A stretch of DNA of 64,000 nucleotides from Paraspadella gotoi (Eukaryota; Chaetognatha). Positions 12,308-26,200 of the stretch are shown one piece after another. The DNA lies in NCBI GenBank assembly GCA_051294375.1, contig CM119263.1, positions 14,586,414 through 14,650,413 of the forward strand. Direction: 5' to 3'. Made by a program: the position numbers and the translations under genes. The notes below the pieces were generated by a model that was not told the DNA's origin, searched no databases, and saw only the letters and a list, made by a program, of their open reading frames with translations. Within the stretch, counting starts at the first letter, position 1, and each line of letters begins with the position of its first letter.

Positions 12308-14172
12308 TCAGTCCCCGATTGCGCGATTTTCCGTGACATCCTCCAGTCCCTCGGCGCCAGCCGCAGTTTTTGGCGTTGGCGGCGCCTCTTGCGACGCGCT
12401 GGGCGCGACCGTCAAAATTATGGACGGTACCTCCTGGTAGAGCTTTTGGATCTGCATTACCTGATTTAAGAAGGCAAAGAACATTATTATCTCCATCGTA
12501 AAATAATTTAAAGAAGTATCACAATGAAGCAACCAAGATGGTTTAGGAAATTGAGCCCGTAACTGAGAACCGTTTCAACCTGGGCCGGAACTTTGGGTTC
12601 GGAGATAAGGCGATAGCACAATGCACTAATACGGTGAACGGAACAGCCAGTAGTTACGTCATTAATCACTACAAGTTTGAGCAATTTATAATGTCGGATC
12701 TGCCTACGATAATTTAGCGGTAAGAAGTTAATCAGATGATAAATCAAGATCTATATTTAAATTTCTGATCATAATAAACTTTTAAGTAAATCAATTAAAA
12801 TATATATTAATCAATTGATCAAATAGTCAATCAATTAATCATACAGCAAAAATTATAAATGATCTGGCCAATAAAAATATTAATAAACGGACAGAAATAA
12901 TTTTTCTTACATTATCATAATTCGATAAGATCTAAATAATCTATTAACAAGATTTTGGGGAAGGACCGACGGACCGACAAAGTGGGTTATAGAGTAGAAA
13001 TTGCTATTGGCAAATCAGAATAATAATAAAAAAAATAAAAACTTTAAATAATAGATTAGAAAAATTAATGGCGGAATAAAAACATTAAATTAGAAAAATT
13101 AAAAATTAAAAATTAAAGATTCAACGATTCATTGATGCGATGATGATGAAATATTAATACGATAATGAAAATCAAAAAAGTTATTTGTTTTACATTGAAG
13201 CGATGATGAAAAAAAAAAATAATTCAATGATACAACCATTTACTTGATTAAAGAAAATTAAAGAAATTGAAGATTTTGAAGATAGTAAAATTTATAAACA
13301 TCATCAGATAATATTGTATTACAAACTTGGATAAAATCGAGTTTCCTGTAAGGTTAAAACTTTTTGGGAAATAGACTTACGGATTGCGCCCAACTGCGGT
13401 TCCAACGTCGCGACTCTGACGTCGAAGTGGAATTTGAATCTTCCACGGATGCAAGTGTGTTTAGAAACCACTCCTTGAATTCCTGGTAGTTTTTTTTTAT
13501 TAATTAAAACGAAATCGAATATCATGGACTAGATCGTGACCATTTAAACCCGCCGTTATAAAAAATTCACCATATAAAAACGTGTAGAGAGTTTAATATT
13601 TTGAAAGTAGATATATATAAAGACAAAACGGGTACAATTTTTCATTTAGTATTAATCCTTTCTTTTCGTTGTTTGAAATGTTTAGAGATTGACAAAGTTT
13701 TTGTTTTGCAACGAATTTTATTTACATAAAAACAGACATGTTTCGACTTGTTTTTCAAGCCTTCATCAGCGTTTAACAGTTTGTTTATATAAATAAAATT
13801 CGTTGCAAACCAAAAATTTGTCAATCTCTAAAANNNNNNNNNNTTTAATTTTTTTGAAAATTGATTTAGTTCGTAGTGAGTGAAACGAGATGAGAAACAA
13901 ATTCGAGCTTTTCAGTCAGAAATAAAGGGAATTTAGTCACCTGAAATTAATGGCCCTGTTAACCCATAATAATCTCATAAATTTGTACTAATATGGGTAG
14001 CACAAGAACGCCCGTTAAAAATGGATTTAGGAATATCGATTATAATTTTTTAAAAGTAATATACCTTGCCATTGATTAATCTTAAAATGAAGTGGTTTTA
14101 AATTTATTTTTTATGCTACAGGATCGAAAAATATATATTGTTGGTTGAACCAATTTCATAATATAAATATAA

Positions 14173-14205
<33 letters not shown>

Positions 14206-17200
14206 TAAATATAAGTAATTTAATATATTATTGTACATAGTAAGGCGTAGTAAAATTTTTAAATTTAACTTTAATTAAAATTCTAAAAGTGAGGAACGAA
14301 CAACATTATACTAATGAACATTTCTGTAATAAAAAAATTTTTTAATAAATTTTATAATTTACGCAGTAGGCCATATTTATACTAGTAATAAACCAATATA
14401 TATTAAAATTTCAAAACAGTTTTTTTTTTAAATTTTTTTACAGATTTGGATTTGTAATAAAAAGTTGATAAAAATAAATATAAGTCTTTTTGAAAAATTC
14501 CTTCATAAAGTGGGTCAAAAATTAAAAAAACTATATTTTAAGCTGAAAATTAACTTTTTATATATTAAATATAGTTTTTTTAATTTTTAAAAATGATTTA
14601 TTTTTTCTTTCATCAACTTTTGACGAGGAATTCAAATCTGCAATCAAAATTAAGAAAAGCCGATTTTATAAGGATAGTACTATATATAAATATAGCCTAC
14701 TGTGAAAATTAAAAAACAAAATTAATTTTTTTTACAAATTAATATTCACTGATGGTATGTTGTTTATAATTGACTTTTAGAATTTTCGTAACTTTCACTA
14801 CGCCTTAGTACATAGTATCCCACCTCATAAGCTTTGTCTCTCGCGGCGATGGTGGCTTCGTGACCAATTGTGCGTTTGGCTGTGTGTAAGGAGGTGGAGA
14901 GGGCGCCCTCGGCGTCTTCCCCGCCCTCGGCTTCTGCGCCAATGTCCATTTTGGATTCTGTTTTTACATAAAAAACATTAAGGAGTGGAGTAAGTAGAAC
15001 TGCTTTTATATAACTACAAGAAAATCTAAATGGAGATAATTTTTTTTTAAATTTCTGTGGAACAACAAACCAGGATCATCTCGTTCCGGGCCGAGTTTTC
15101 TCGGCGAGTCCCCGTCATTCGGTACGACCCCAACTGCGGAAGTAGGGCCCAATCCGGGCTTAACTGGCGCAGCAGCGGAGGCATTAGGGACGGACGGAGG
15201 ACCAAACTGGACTCGATCGACCAGTTCACGCTCCGGGATTCCTTTCCAAGTTCCCGGACCCCGTGACATAGTAGTCGTCTTCGTCTCCCGCTGCAGAGCC
15301 TCGCCGGCCGCGCGGCGACGCAACAACTCGGCAGTCTCCAACTTCTCAGGTTCGACTTCTGTTCAGCAAAAAATGAAGTATAAATAAAACAAGTTTAACA
15401 TTAAAAACAAGCAAAGCAAAAATGGAATTACATAATTTATAACATTTTGCTATTTTAAATGTTAAGTAAGCTTACTGCTGAGGTGGGTTAATCATCAGTG
15501 GCCTTTTAATTACTTTTTAAAAAGTAAAACTTAAAATAATTTAACTTATTATTGCAACGGGAGTCATTGTGGAATGCCCGAGGTGTGAAGCATCTCCCGA
15601 CAGCTGGCACTCAGGGCTTTGGACGTCACTCAGTACTGTGTCACTATGTTAGCACTATCACACTTAACCAGAGTGTCTGAGAGAATTGAACCCTTAACTC
15701 ACGGTTGATAAGCGAGAACTAGCTGTCCAAGCTAATGGAACGAGCTAAGTTTGACCAGACTATACGGGAGGCGAATTTAGGATGCACCATATTATATCAT
15801 TTTTATCATTTTTGCGGACCCTTAGTGACCGCCTCCTGTCACAGTATTATACCACTTTGCGTTGTATAGTTGCCCCCTTTATTTCTAGAACACAACACGC
15901 ACATTCCTATCCATATTCTAAAAAACCCAAATTTTAAATATTTATATAAATAAAATATAGTAATTAGTATAGGAAGTAATTTTTTCAAATTTAATATACA
16001 TCTTTAGGCAGAATCATACTGTTGCAATGAAATTTTAACATATGAAATTGGCAATACCTATACAAAGATTACCCATTCATTTAATAATAAAGCCATCTTG
16101 CATGCTGACAAAATAAAATATTGATAGGGCAATCTTTTTTGGATTGAATAGGCATGGCATTTAAGATCCATATTGCAGCTTAATATATAAGAAAAATAAG
16201 CCCTTGCTTCGTTTACTAACGAGATCGATCCGCTTGCAGAGCGAGAGTTATGAAAAAAAAAAGACGACGAATATCCGTCATCATCGTGGGCTTTTTTCTC
16301 TTCCTCCTCTCTGCCATTTCATCCCCGCAGATTCCCTCCTCTCTCCAGACTTCCAACTACTACTAGAGTCTCACGGCTGACAAAATCGCTTTACGATGTT
16401 CGAAGGGAAATAAAAAATTTAAAGAAAAACCCTCTGGAAACAAGAACTGAAAACTGAAAGGAATTTTATTTTTCGTAAAGCCCAAGATCGGAGGGGAAAA
16501 ACTAATAATTTTTATTTGGATTCAAACTCGCGAAATGAATTAAATCGCAGTCACGACTCGAGTAAATAAAAACAAACCAAAAAAATAAATTTATCAAATA
16601 TAGAAATATCCAAAATAATTTTTTTTGAATTCTCGTTGTGCAACCTTGGTTGCTCGTTTAGGAAGATGATGATTAAACAACTACCGAAAATCATAACCAT
16701 AAAGTGAACGACATGAATCCACCTTTTTATATCCTGTCAGGAGAGACGAAAACATGATCGACCACGTCGCTTCGTTTAATTTCGCTTAAGGATATCATTC
16801 TTTTGCCCATCGCGCAAATAAAAAAATAACAGTTCCATTCACTCCTTTAAAAAGATCCTGGTCTAATTCGAGTCATCCTTCAGTGAAATGGGTGGCACGG
16901 GAAAAAGAGAAAAATCAAACATTAATACGTGCTTGGTTACACTGCACTAATAAAAAGAATCCGAAACTTTTCTAAAGTTAAATAAAAACTTTTTCATTCA
17001 CGCCGAAACAAAAATCTCAACCAAACTTGATCGGGGCTCGACGAACGGTGACTGCACGAATGCACGGCGAATTAGGCAGGACGTCAAAAACAGGATGTTC
17101 TAATTTTATCTTCAAAGAACTACAATTTCGTTCCAATATTAGGAGCGCTTAAGTTAAGCTGAATTTGAATCGTCATGATTCGCGTAACGTCTTTCTCAGT

Positions 17201-20200
17201 CAGTCGTCATCTGGATAATTTTATCAAGTTTTATCACATTTCCTTCCCCTCGCATCTACTCGCATAATTATTTTCTTTTTTTTTCACAAAAAAAAACCCG
17301 TAGTAATCAGGGATATAATCGAAAGGCGAAATCAATCGACTAACCTGATGATTTAAGACTTAGGAAAAAAAAATTATGAGAGTGAAACTTCAAAAATCAT
17401 CAACGAATCCTGACTCGGTTCAACATTTTTCTCATTCCTGCTTCCCTACGACCGGCGTCACCGCGTAAGGTCCGTTCCGACGAAGAGAAAAACGATGACG
17501 TTGAAAGAAGATTTATCCTGGTTACGAATTTTGTTACTTATTCAAACCGTTAAAACATTCGGCGCCACGAAAACGCAGCCGCTTTGCCTGGACCGATATG
17601 AATGGGAGGCAATTGAGGGGAATAAATCCGCTATATTTTTTCTAACTTCTCGGAAGGTATTCTTACAAATATATAATATACTATATAATAAAATATACTT
17701 ACAAATACGTATATTTGTACGTACGTAGAACCAATGATATTGAATCTAAGATTTTAAATCTATTTCTATTTCCAAGGATCAAAAAAATGGAACATGCGAG
17801 TTAAGGTTTACGACGGATTATGACGAAACTCTCTCGTTGTCAGTGGAGGAAATGTTTTTTCCCTGTGATTATGGACGATCAAACGGGGGTTCAAGAGCCA
17901 TCCCGAACAACTACTTACAATTTTTGAGTCATGAAAACAAAGACATTGCCGGAATTCGCTGGTGTGGCAAGTTCAAGGGTAAAATTCCCATTTTCGACGG
18001 CCTTAATTGCCCCTAAATTACTAGGATAAATAGCTCAGCAGGCCAAAAATCAGATTAACGGGATTCAAGCGACTATGCTAACTATAGTTTCGGGGTTCTT
18101 TGTCAAAACTAGAAACAAATTATTTTTGGGAAGAAATTGAATTTTAATCACTTAGTCGTCGCGTCCGAAAAAGCGATAAAATATTCTTAAGATTTTCACG
18201 CTTTAAAAATCAATATTAAAATTCAAAAACTTTTACTTGGTTAAACTTTCACAATCAGATTTTGTATTATAAAATATAATTTATGAATACTGGGAAAATA
18301 CCAAAATCACCAAAGCAGTCAATGGACTCTCTTTGGGATCAACATATTCCATTTCAAACACGATTTGAGCTGAGCTGAGCAAAAACGATTTATGTCATTC
18401 ATCCATTTCGGCCAAAATGAGATGGCAAGATTAGATAGGAGAAACGAAACTTTGGAATGAATAGAAAATTTTTTTTCGATTAACTATGCATATGACTAGA
18501 CTATACAGTCAAATTGAACTATATTAAATCAGTACTACTGAATATGATTGAAAAAAATTACTGTTACAGGCCCGAACCTTATATACGTCAGCCCGACATC
18601 TGTGATTAATACCGAAGGAAAAAACTACAACCAAAATTTTAATGAAAGTATTATCGTTTCAATATTTACAACCAAGTGAGTTTACGAGAAATTATATTTT
18701 TAAATAATTGTTTTCTTAAATATTTTTTCTATAACACCTGTCCACAGCGCATCTCAGTTTGGGTGGAATTTAACGTTCTCTTTCGAAAAGAGAAAAAGGC
18801 CAATTCCACCGGAATTGTTAACAAAAAATCCTGGAGGAAACGTGACCTTTGTTTGCTATGATGCCATCGAGAAAAAACAAGGGAAAAGCTTAGTTTTAAA
18901 ACACTTTAAAATAGAGGTGAGGTTTTTGGATTAGTTACAAGTTAGCCCTTGAAAAAAAATAATAGTTTTTTTTTATAACAGTTTCTTTTTCTTTCATGTA
19001 AACGGACTTCTTTTGGTTTTCGCAGGGGAATATAACAAAGTCTACAGATTCGCATAGACTCCGGGTCCAACCAGGTCACGGGAAAACGACTTTTATACTC
19101 AACAACGCGACCAGGGAGGAGCAAGGTATATACGAATGTTGGACGACGTTACAAAGCACATCGGGAAAGGAAGTCAACCTACGTTATCAGAGTTACAGAT
19201 TGGAGTTGGAGGACGACTTCCAATCCTCTTCTTTGACGTCAAACGTCATGAGTGACGACAAAACCAAAGGACCAATCTTACCTCGTCACGATTCTCAACT
19301 TATGGAAAATATTACGGAATCTCCGCGAACCATCAAAGCACATGTCGAAGAAAAATTACAAACATCGACTGTACAAGGTAACTATGCTTAGAAATTACAA
19401 TTAACACGATCGTTCAGAGAATACTTAATTATTTATATAATTATATAATAATTAGTATATTTCTAAAGTGCTAAAGCTAAAATTTGTTTAACTTTTTAGG
19501 TATAATGAACTCATCAAAAACTGAAACTTCTACGTCAAATTTAGACAAAAAGGAAAGGGTAAATTTAAATATCGCTAGAGTCAATTCATCAAACATTTCG
19601 GATTCAACACTAAGCGCAAACGATGAATCGAACGGCTTATACAACAACACTTTAGATATGGTTAGTGAGAATGTGACAAATCAGTCAATTGCAGCAGCAA
19701 CTTTATCCGATAAGCATGAAGCTTCCTTAATGTCAAATGTGAATGTCACTATTGAGACAACAACAGAGTATAATTTTGAGGACGAATCGATAACTTTAAT
19801 TTCCTTTAGCAAGGAAACAATTCAGCAAAAAGATACTCCATCTGAATCAGCAAATAGAAAATCAACAACTGATTCCAGTACAATTGAGGAATTAAACGTC
19901 ACTGTAAAAACTGCGGCAATATCGCCGAAAGTTTCAGAGCCTTTTGATATAATCGAGGAAAAAAAGCACGACCGTTCACCGTCGTTGATCGACAAAACGA
20001 TGGAGAACTCCACCGCGAACAACGAAACTATCAAACAATTCATGGAAACGTTACCGACCGTGAAGTTGCCACTATCCACCGAACTTGTCACAAAATCAAT
20101 GTCAAAGGAGATGCTAACTCAAAGCGAGTTTTCCACTCGTTATGACGGCATTATCACTACCGCAGAAACCGATGTCCGTGTCAAAGAGACGACCCTCGTG

Positions 20201-23200
20201 TTCATACTGATCACAGTCTGCGTCGTAGCTGCTATTCTCGCCACCATTTTCCTGTTTCTCGGTTGTCTGCGGCGCAGACAAAAGGCTAAAGACGTGGGAG
20301 TTAAAAATTCAGGTAAGAAATCCCATATTTCTTAGTTAAAAGACCAATTAAATTTCGACTAATTAAATGGGTATTTTGCACTAATCAGTCCTGACCTTAG
20401 CCTCACTGGATCATAAACCATTGACCATGTAAAGTAGGCTCAGCATCTCAGGCCGTTATCGTTGAAGAATAAAGTCTTTCTTGATCCAAAAAAATGTTTT
20501 TTTACCTTTAAGCTGATGATTCAAAATCGGTTACGAGCCTGTCGATTGTGAGGCACCCTAAAGGCTCCAGCGCCCGGCCAACACTTCCAATTTCGCCTAC
20601 GAACGAACCGCCAACGCTTCAACAAAATTACGGATGGGTGAGAATTTTCAAACTTTTTCCTCTATCTCTTTCCCTCTCTTAATTGTTTTCTTTTTCGGTT
20701 CTCGCAAATATTTGCTTTGAACCGCCTATCGCTTTCCTGATAAGAAAGAAGACGGAAGATGTTCTGCGAATCTGAAAGATGCATATGAAGAAAAACATAA
20801 CGAAAGTCGAGTCGAAATGAAACTTTTTCTAAATCAGGTTTTTTCGTCTTCATCAATGGAGGGTTTAAATGAAGAAAATGAAGCGCGACAGCGCCATTCA
20901 CTGGCGTCAAACAATAACTACAAAGAGCCGTCGATCGTCGTCATCGCTCACGGACCGACGAGCTTTTACAAAAGAGGCCAGTTACCCTCGCGATTCAATC
21001 CATTCGAGTGGCCGGCAAACGAGACAATTCCGTTGCCAGTCGGCAACGAATTAGGATCGAGAATTGGATCAGTACATTTTGGAATCAAGTATGAGTTTGT
21101 TATTATTTTTAAGAAAAGCAGCTCTATTTATGGTTTATTAGGGCGAGTTCTATGTTTTATCTCTGATACTTTTTCGTTACAAATAAATATATAAAGATGA
21201 ACATTGAACTTGAAGAGACAGTAATGATTGTTATGTGTTAGTGAGAGAACCGTTCAATATAAGCAATCCCTGAGCTTCGGATCAGGCTGTAACACCGTGT
21301 TACAGGCGGGTTAAGCGCCCCGTCCCTCTTAACTGCTAGGCGGCCACCGGGCTAGAACCCCAGACCTTTGGGTTGGGAGGCGAATGACTTTTTTTGCTGT
21401 GTAAAAAATTTATTTTACCAAACCTTTAAAACTTCGTGAAGCCTCTTATCTTATCAAGGAGCTACTTCCACATTCAATCCAACTTTAACCTCTCTAGGTC
21501 CCCTCAAATCCCAGTCGGGCTCCCAGATCCACCCGGCAGCTTAACCTCATTCTTCCTGGATGGAAGCGAAAAGGAGTATCGGTCTCGACTCGATGAATGG
21601 AGCGACACAGGCCGAGGTTCTCGTCATGAGGAAAAAATTGACGTGGGAAAATTATCTCAGTTGGACAAGGTCGAAGGATCGAGCCTGACTGGCACAACGA
21701 GTCCGCCACCCGAGGACGATGACCTCCAGGGTGACGTCACATTCGACTTTCGCAGTGAAACAGGAAGTTTCGCAGGCACCGATGGTTCTCCCTTCGAAAG
21801 GAACTGGCGCAGCGAGAGCGAAAAACTAACGGGATGCTCTTATGTTTGAAAAAAGACTATAAAAGGGTGACCGTGCTTCCTGACGACTACCTTTCCGTTT
21901 TATTTTATTCTGTGATAATTATATGACAATAATAGCGATGTTTACTGATTTCTGTCAAAACGTTTGTTGTTGATTTTTAAAGTGCCCACCAACACCACTC
22001 CCCCTCCAAAAAAAAAACCTTGTATTAGATACCGTAGTTATAACGTTTTAAAATTACAATTACCATTTTCTAATTCTTATTTTAACTTACTGTAGGACTG
22101 AATTTTCTCTTCGAAAGGCAGATGCTTTTTTGATATATTTTTATACTGGCCGATGTAGGATGACAGGAATATTCTTAATTTTAAGTTTCATGCAAATCGA
22201 ATCATGAATATAAAAAATATTAAAATAAAACGCCCCTTCCATGGAATGTTTTTTTTATTCAAGATTTTTAAAAAATCTGATTTTCAGTTAAAAACTCTTA
22301 GAACTCCAATCACTAGTTTTTCTTTTACTTTTAGTGTAAAAATAAATTTTGCTCAAATGGAGCAGTTCACTTTACCCTGATCGTATCATATTAAAATAAC
22401 TAAATAAAAGGTAAAAAAATTTTGAAAGTACTTCAGACAATTAGCCAGAGGATTCCTGAATTTAAAGTCATTTGTAAAACTGGAACACTTCATTAACGTT
22501 TATATTGTTTTGAAGGGAAAAAATCCTTTTCATTTTTATATAAAATCAGAAATGAAAAAAATTTGTCATAAAGAAGCAATATTTGTTCCGGCTCATTTGC
22601 TGTCTAAATGTTGGTTATTTGACAAGAGAAAAAAAATGCAAGATCTTCAGATACAATGCTATCAAAATCGAGCGTTTTTATATCAATTTTTTACCAGAAT
22701 TTTTCTCAAGGGCGTTTGTTTGGTAGTCAGATTTGAACGAAAATTTCCATTGAAAAAATATTCCTCGATTTCTAAGAACGACGTCAACTCCTACTTAGGA
22801 CCTACTTAGTACTTACTGCCTTGATAAACTTCATCAACGGTGACCTGCTCGTCGAATAGAAAAAGCAGCTCTTGTGCCTTAGCCGACAATTCGCTTACAA
22901 ATGCTTCTGCCGATTCCATTAGGAGCGACTGCGGAAGAGATGATTTCAAATGAAAATCTAACATTATTTAAATATTATTTATGAATTCATTGAACATTTT
23001 TATCTGGTTAACACAGTATTAACAAATCCAAATTTGAATAATTTCGGTAACCTTGATTTGATCGATGGATTCTTCCAAACCCTCGGCCATCTTGCCCTTC
23101 CGTTCCTCCTCGGCCTCCACCAAAGCCTGGAGTTCTGGTTTGAGGTGCGGATGCCCCAGGTTTGGCCGAAGCGTTCGGTGGTGGCGGAGCTAAAAAAGTA

Positions 23201-26200
23201 AAGAGTATTTACATTTAAAAATCTTTAAAGTATTGTGATCTCACCAGACGTTACTATGGGGATGCGCATAGTTCGAGTTGAAGTTTCAATTAAAAACTGC
23301 ATACTACATACAATCATTTTAGCCCCAATTTTGTTGTTTTGATATTGTTAAGCTAAGCTACTTAAATTGCTTGCCAAAAAGCCTGAGAATGAATCTCTTA
23401 TAAACCAACTGCTCTTCTGGACCTTGTACAGTAAGCAGAACAAGATTTCCAAATTTGTATGTTTTATTGGTTAAAATTAGAAAAAACAATAACAATTATG
23501 GTACGATAATGATTTTAAAAAGTTTTTTCATTATTTGACCTACTTATCATCAAAATATTGAAAAACGTATTATACTTTGTGTAAACAGCTTTTATGGGCT
23601 ATCTGAATCCGTTTTTAAAAAATAAAATTTTTAACAAATATTTTTATTATATTTTTATTTTTATTGATAAATATTTAAATGCTTCAATATTATACTGTGC
23701 TTCACTAGTTAAAGTGATATTAAATATTGATTAAGTATATAATGGAAAAATTAATTTTATATTACAGAACTCTTAATGATAAAAAGTAATCAATTTTGGC
23801 CCGCCTTATTGTACAGGTCAAAGCTAAAAATATTTATACTGGAATCATGGAAACTGAATAAAAAATTATTTATTGCGCTTTATTATTATATAAGCGTTTT
23901 TATTTGAGATATTATTATATATTATATTATATTATTATTAAGAAATGCGATGAGCCATCAATTTGACGACTGACGTTTATCTCGAAGCAGTGATCTGTGT
24001 TACTAGATTTGGCTCACGGGGTAAGATTCACAAAAGATTCTCACCCTCTCCTGCTCGAGGTGGTGGGCTTGCTGACCCCAGGCAGTCTGCAGGCGCTGCA
24101 ATCTTTTCCTCAGCACCTCGGCTCGCCGCCGACGAACGTCGCCGACTGAGAGCGACGGGATTTCCGAAACGGAATTTTCAAAGGAGATCAGCTGCTCTCG
24201 AAGATCCAGTACGCAGGAGTTGTGATACGACTTGGCTTGATCGTAGTAATTCTGTCGGATTTGATAAAGTCATAGAAAGATAAAAAAAATTGATGATGCG
24301 GCTGAAAAATGGACGCTTTGTTTTTCAGCGTTCGCAGATTGTGAAAAAAAAACACCTTTCTAAAATTCCTAAAATATTTTATGGGCTTTCATTGAAGATC
24401 GTATATATTATATTAATATATATATATATATTATTTACGAAATAAAACGAAATATGCAAAAATATCTTTTTTTCCTTTAACGAAAAATGAAGAAAGGACT
24501 AAAATTTATATTACTGAATAGTTACCAAAGAAATTACCCTTTCTGTTTAGCCTTTTAAATATTAGATTAATGATTTTTTTACAGAAATGATGTGAGATAT
24601 CTATTTAGCAAACTAGGGCAGGAAGTAATATAACCTTGTATTGTATAGATGCTCCCTCTATTTCCAGAAAACAACACAACCTCTCCAATTAATAATAGAA
24701 TATTTTAAGATTTAGATTATCAAAAACCAAAATTTGTAAAAAAATAGTAATAATAATAAAAATAAACAAATATAGGATTTGTAATAATAATCAGAAAGAG
24801 CCGGTAGGACTTCGCACCCGAGAACCTCCTCCTCATCATTCTCTTCCTCCTCCTTCCCGGGGATTCAGGGTCGAGCCCAGGGTTTAGGTTTAGGTTCTTC
24901 ACTCACGCTTCTTTTTTTTTTCCTCTCCCCGGTCCTCTCCCGTTCAGTCTTTTGACTCCCTTTTTTCACCATTTTCCTTAGCAGCTTACAATATACATTT
25001 CCCTTTCCCACAATTTTTCCTCGTCCTTACTTACTTAGACCCAGTCAGACCTACTCGACCATTGTTAGTTATTAAAAAATTACAAAATTGCAAAATTACA
25101 TGTTTCACCATTTTAAGTTTTAGATTTTATGATATTATTTAAAATTAATAATTTTTTAATTTTTTACTAATAAAAAAATTTAATTCGAGCACATTTCTTT
25201 AAAATTAAACCTTAAATCCCCGGAAAGACGGTGGAGCGATACGTAAGTAGCTATTAAAATTTCTTTTTTCTGAAGTTCCAAACTGTCAGAAATCACTCGC
25301 TTACTACTCAAAAGTCAGCAATAATCATTAATAAAGGTTTTCAAAAGGCCTCGATCTTCAATATTAATGGGCAACCTGTAGTTTTCCAGTAATAACTTCG
25401 GCGCATTGATCAAAATTCTCTTGAATGGCGTTCGGTCTTGTTATAGTACGGGAGCCTTTCTGTCGATAAAAAGCGTCCGCTGTCGCCAAGAGACCTTCCT
25501 GCGCCTCTTGAAGGATTCGGGAAACAATACCGAGGAAATGAGTGTTCGGATCCACACTAGGGTCGGTCCCTGAGAAATAGGAATTCGTTTAATAATCGGG
25601 AGAAATTCGGCCCTTAAATCATTCCAAATTATTTCTCATCTAAATTTGTTTTCAGATTACCTGATAATGCGTCATTGGGTCCAAATAGTAAGTACTTCCG
25701 GTCAATTTTAGAGCCTCCTTTGCTGTTAAATTGTTTGGATCTGTAAATATGTACAATCTGTAAATCTGTACAATAACTGGCAAACATTTACAAACTATTG
25801 ACTTGAATAAAAGTGAGAGAATCGCTAAAACTAATATGAAATAGGAATACCCGATTTCCTCGGTGATGCGGAAAATGTTCACAAAGAAAGGTATTTTTTA
25901 ACGGTAACAATTCTAAACTACATACATGGTGACAATTTTACAAGCGCCGGTAGAAATACGCTATCATTTGCAAACCAGTGGTTATTTCATTGATTTTAAA
26001 ATTTAGTTGAGTAGAAAATACTAAAACTATTTATGTATTAAAATTTTATATTGATCAGTTAAGATATGCCTTGACAATGAGTGGAGAAAGTGAGCTTTTC
26101 AAATCGGGTTTTATTTTCCAACTCGCTGTTTTTAAATTTTTTTTTTTTTTGGGAACTTTTAGCACTTTTTTAAACAAAGTATTTATTAAAATATTAATAA

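Noticed and set aside
22510-22809. 99-residue plus-strand frame between the nested receptor and a CCDC180-like exon
   Set aside because: AT-rich, no motif, no neighbouring splice signals, not in phase with the receptor gene, which already ends at 21849.
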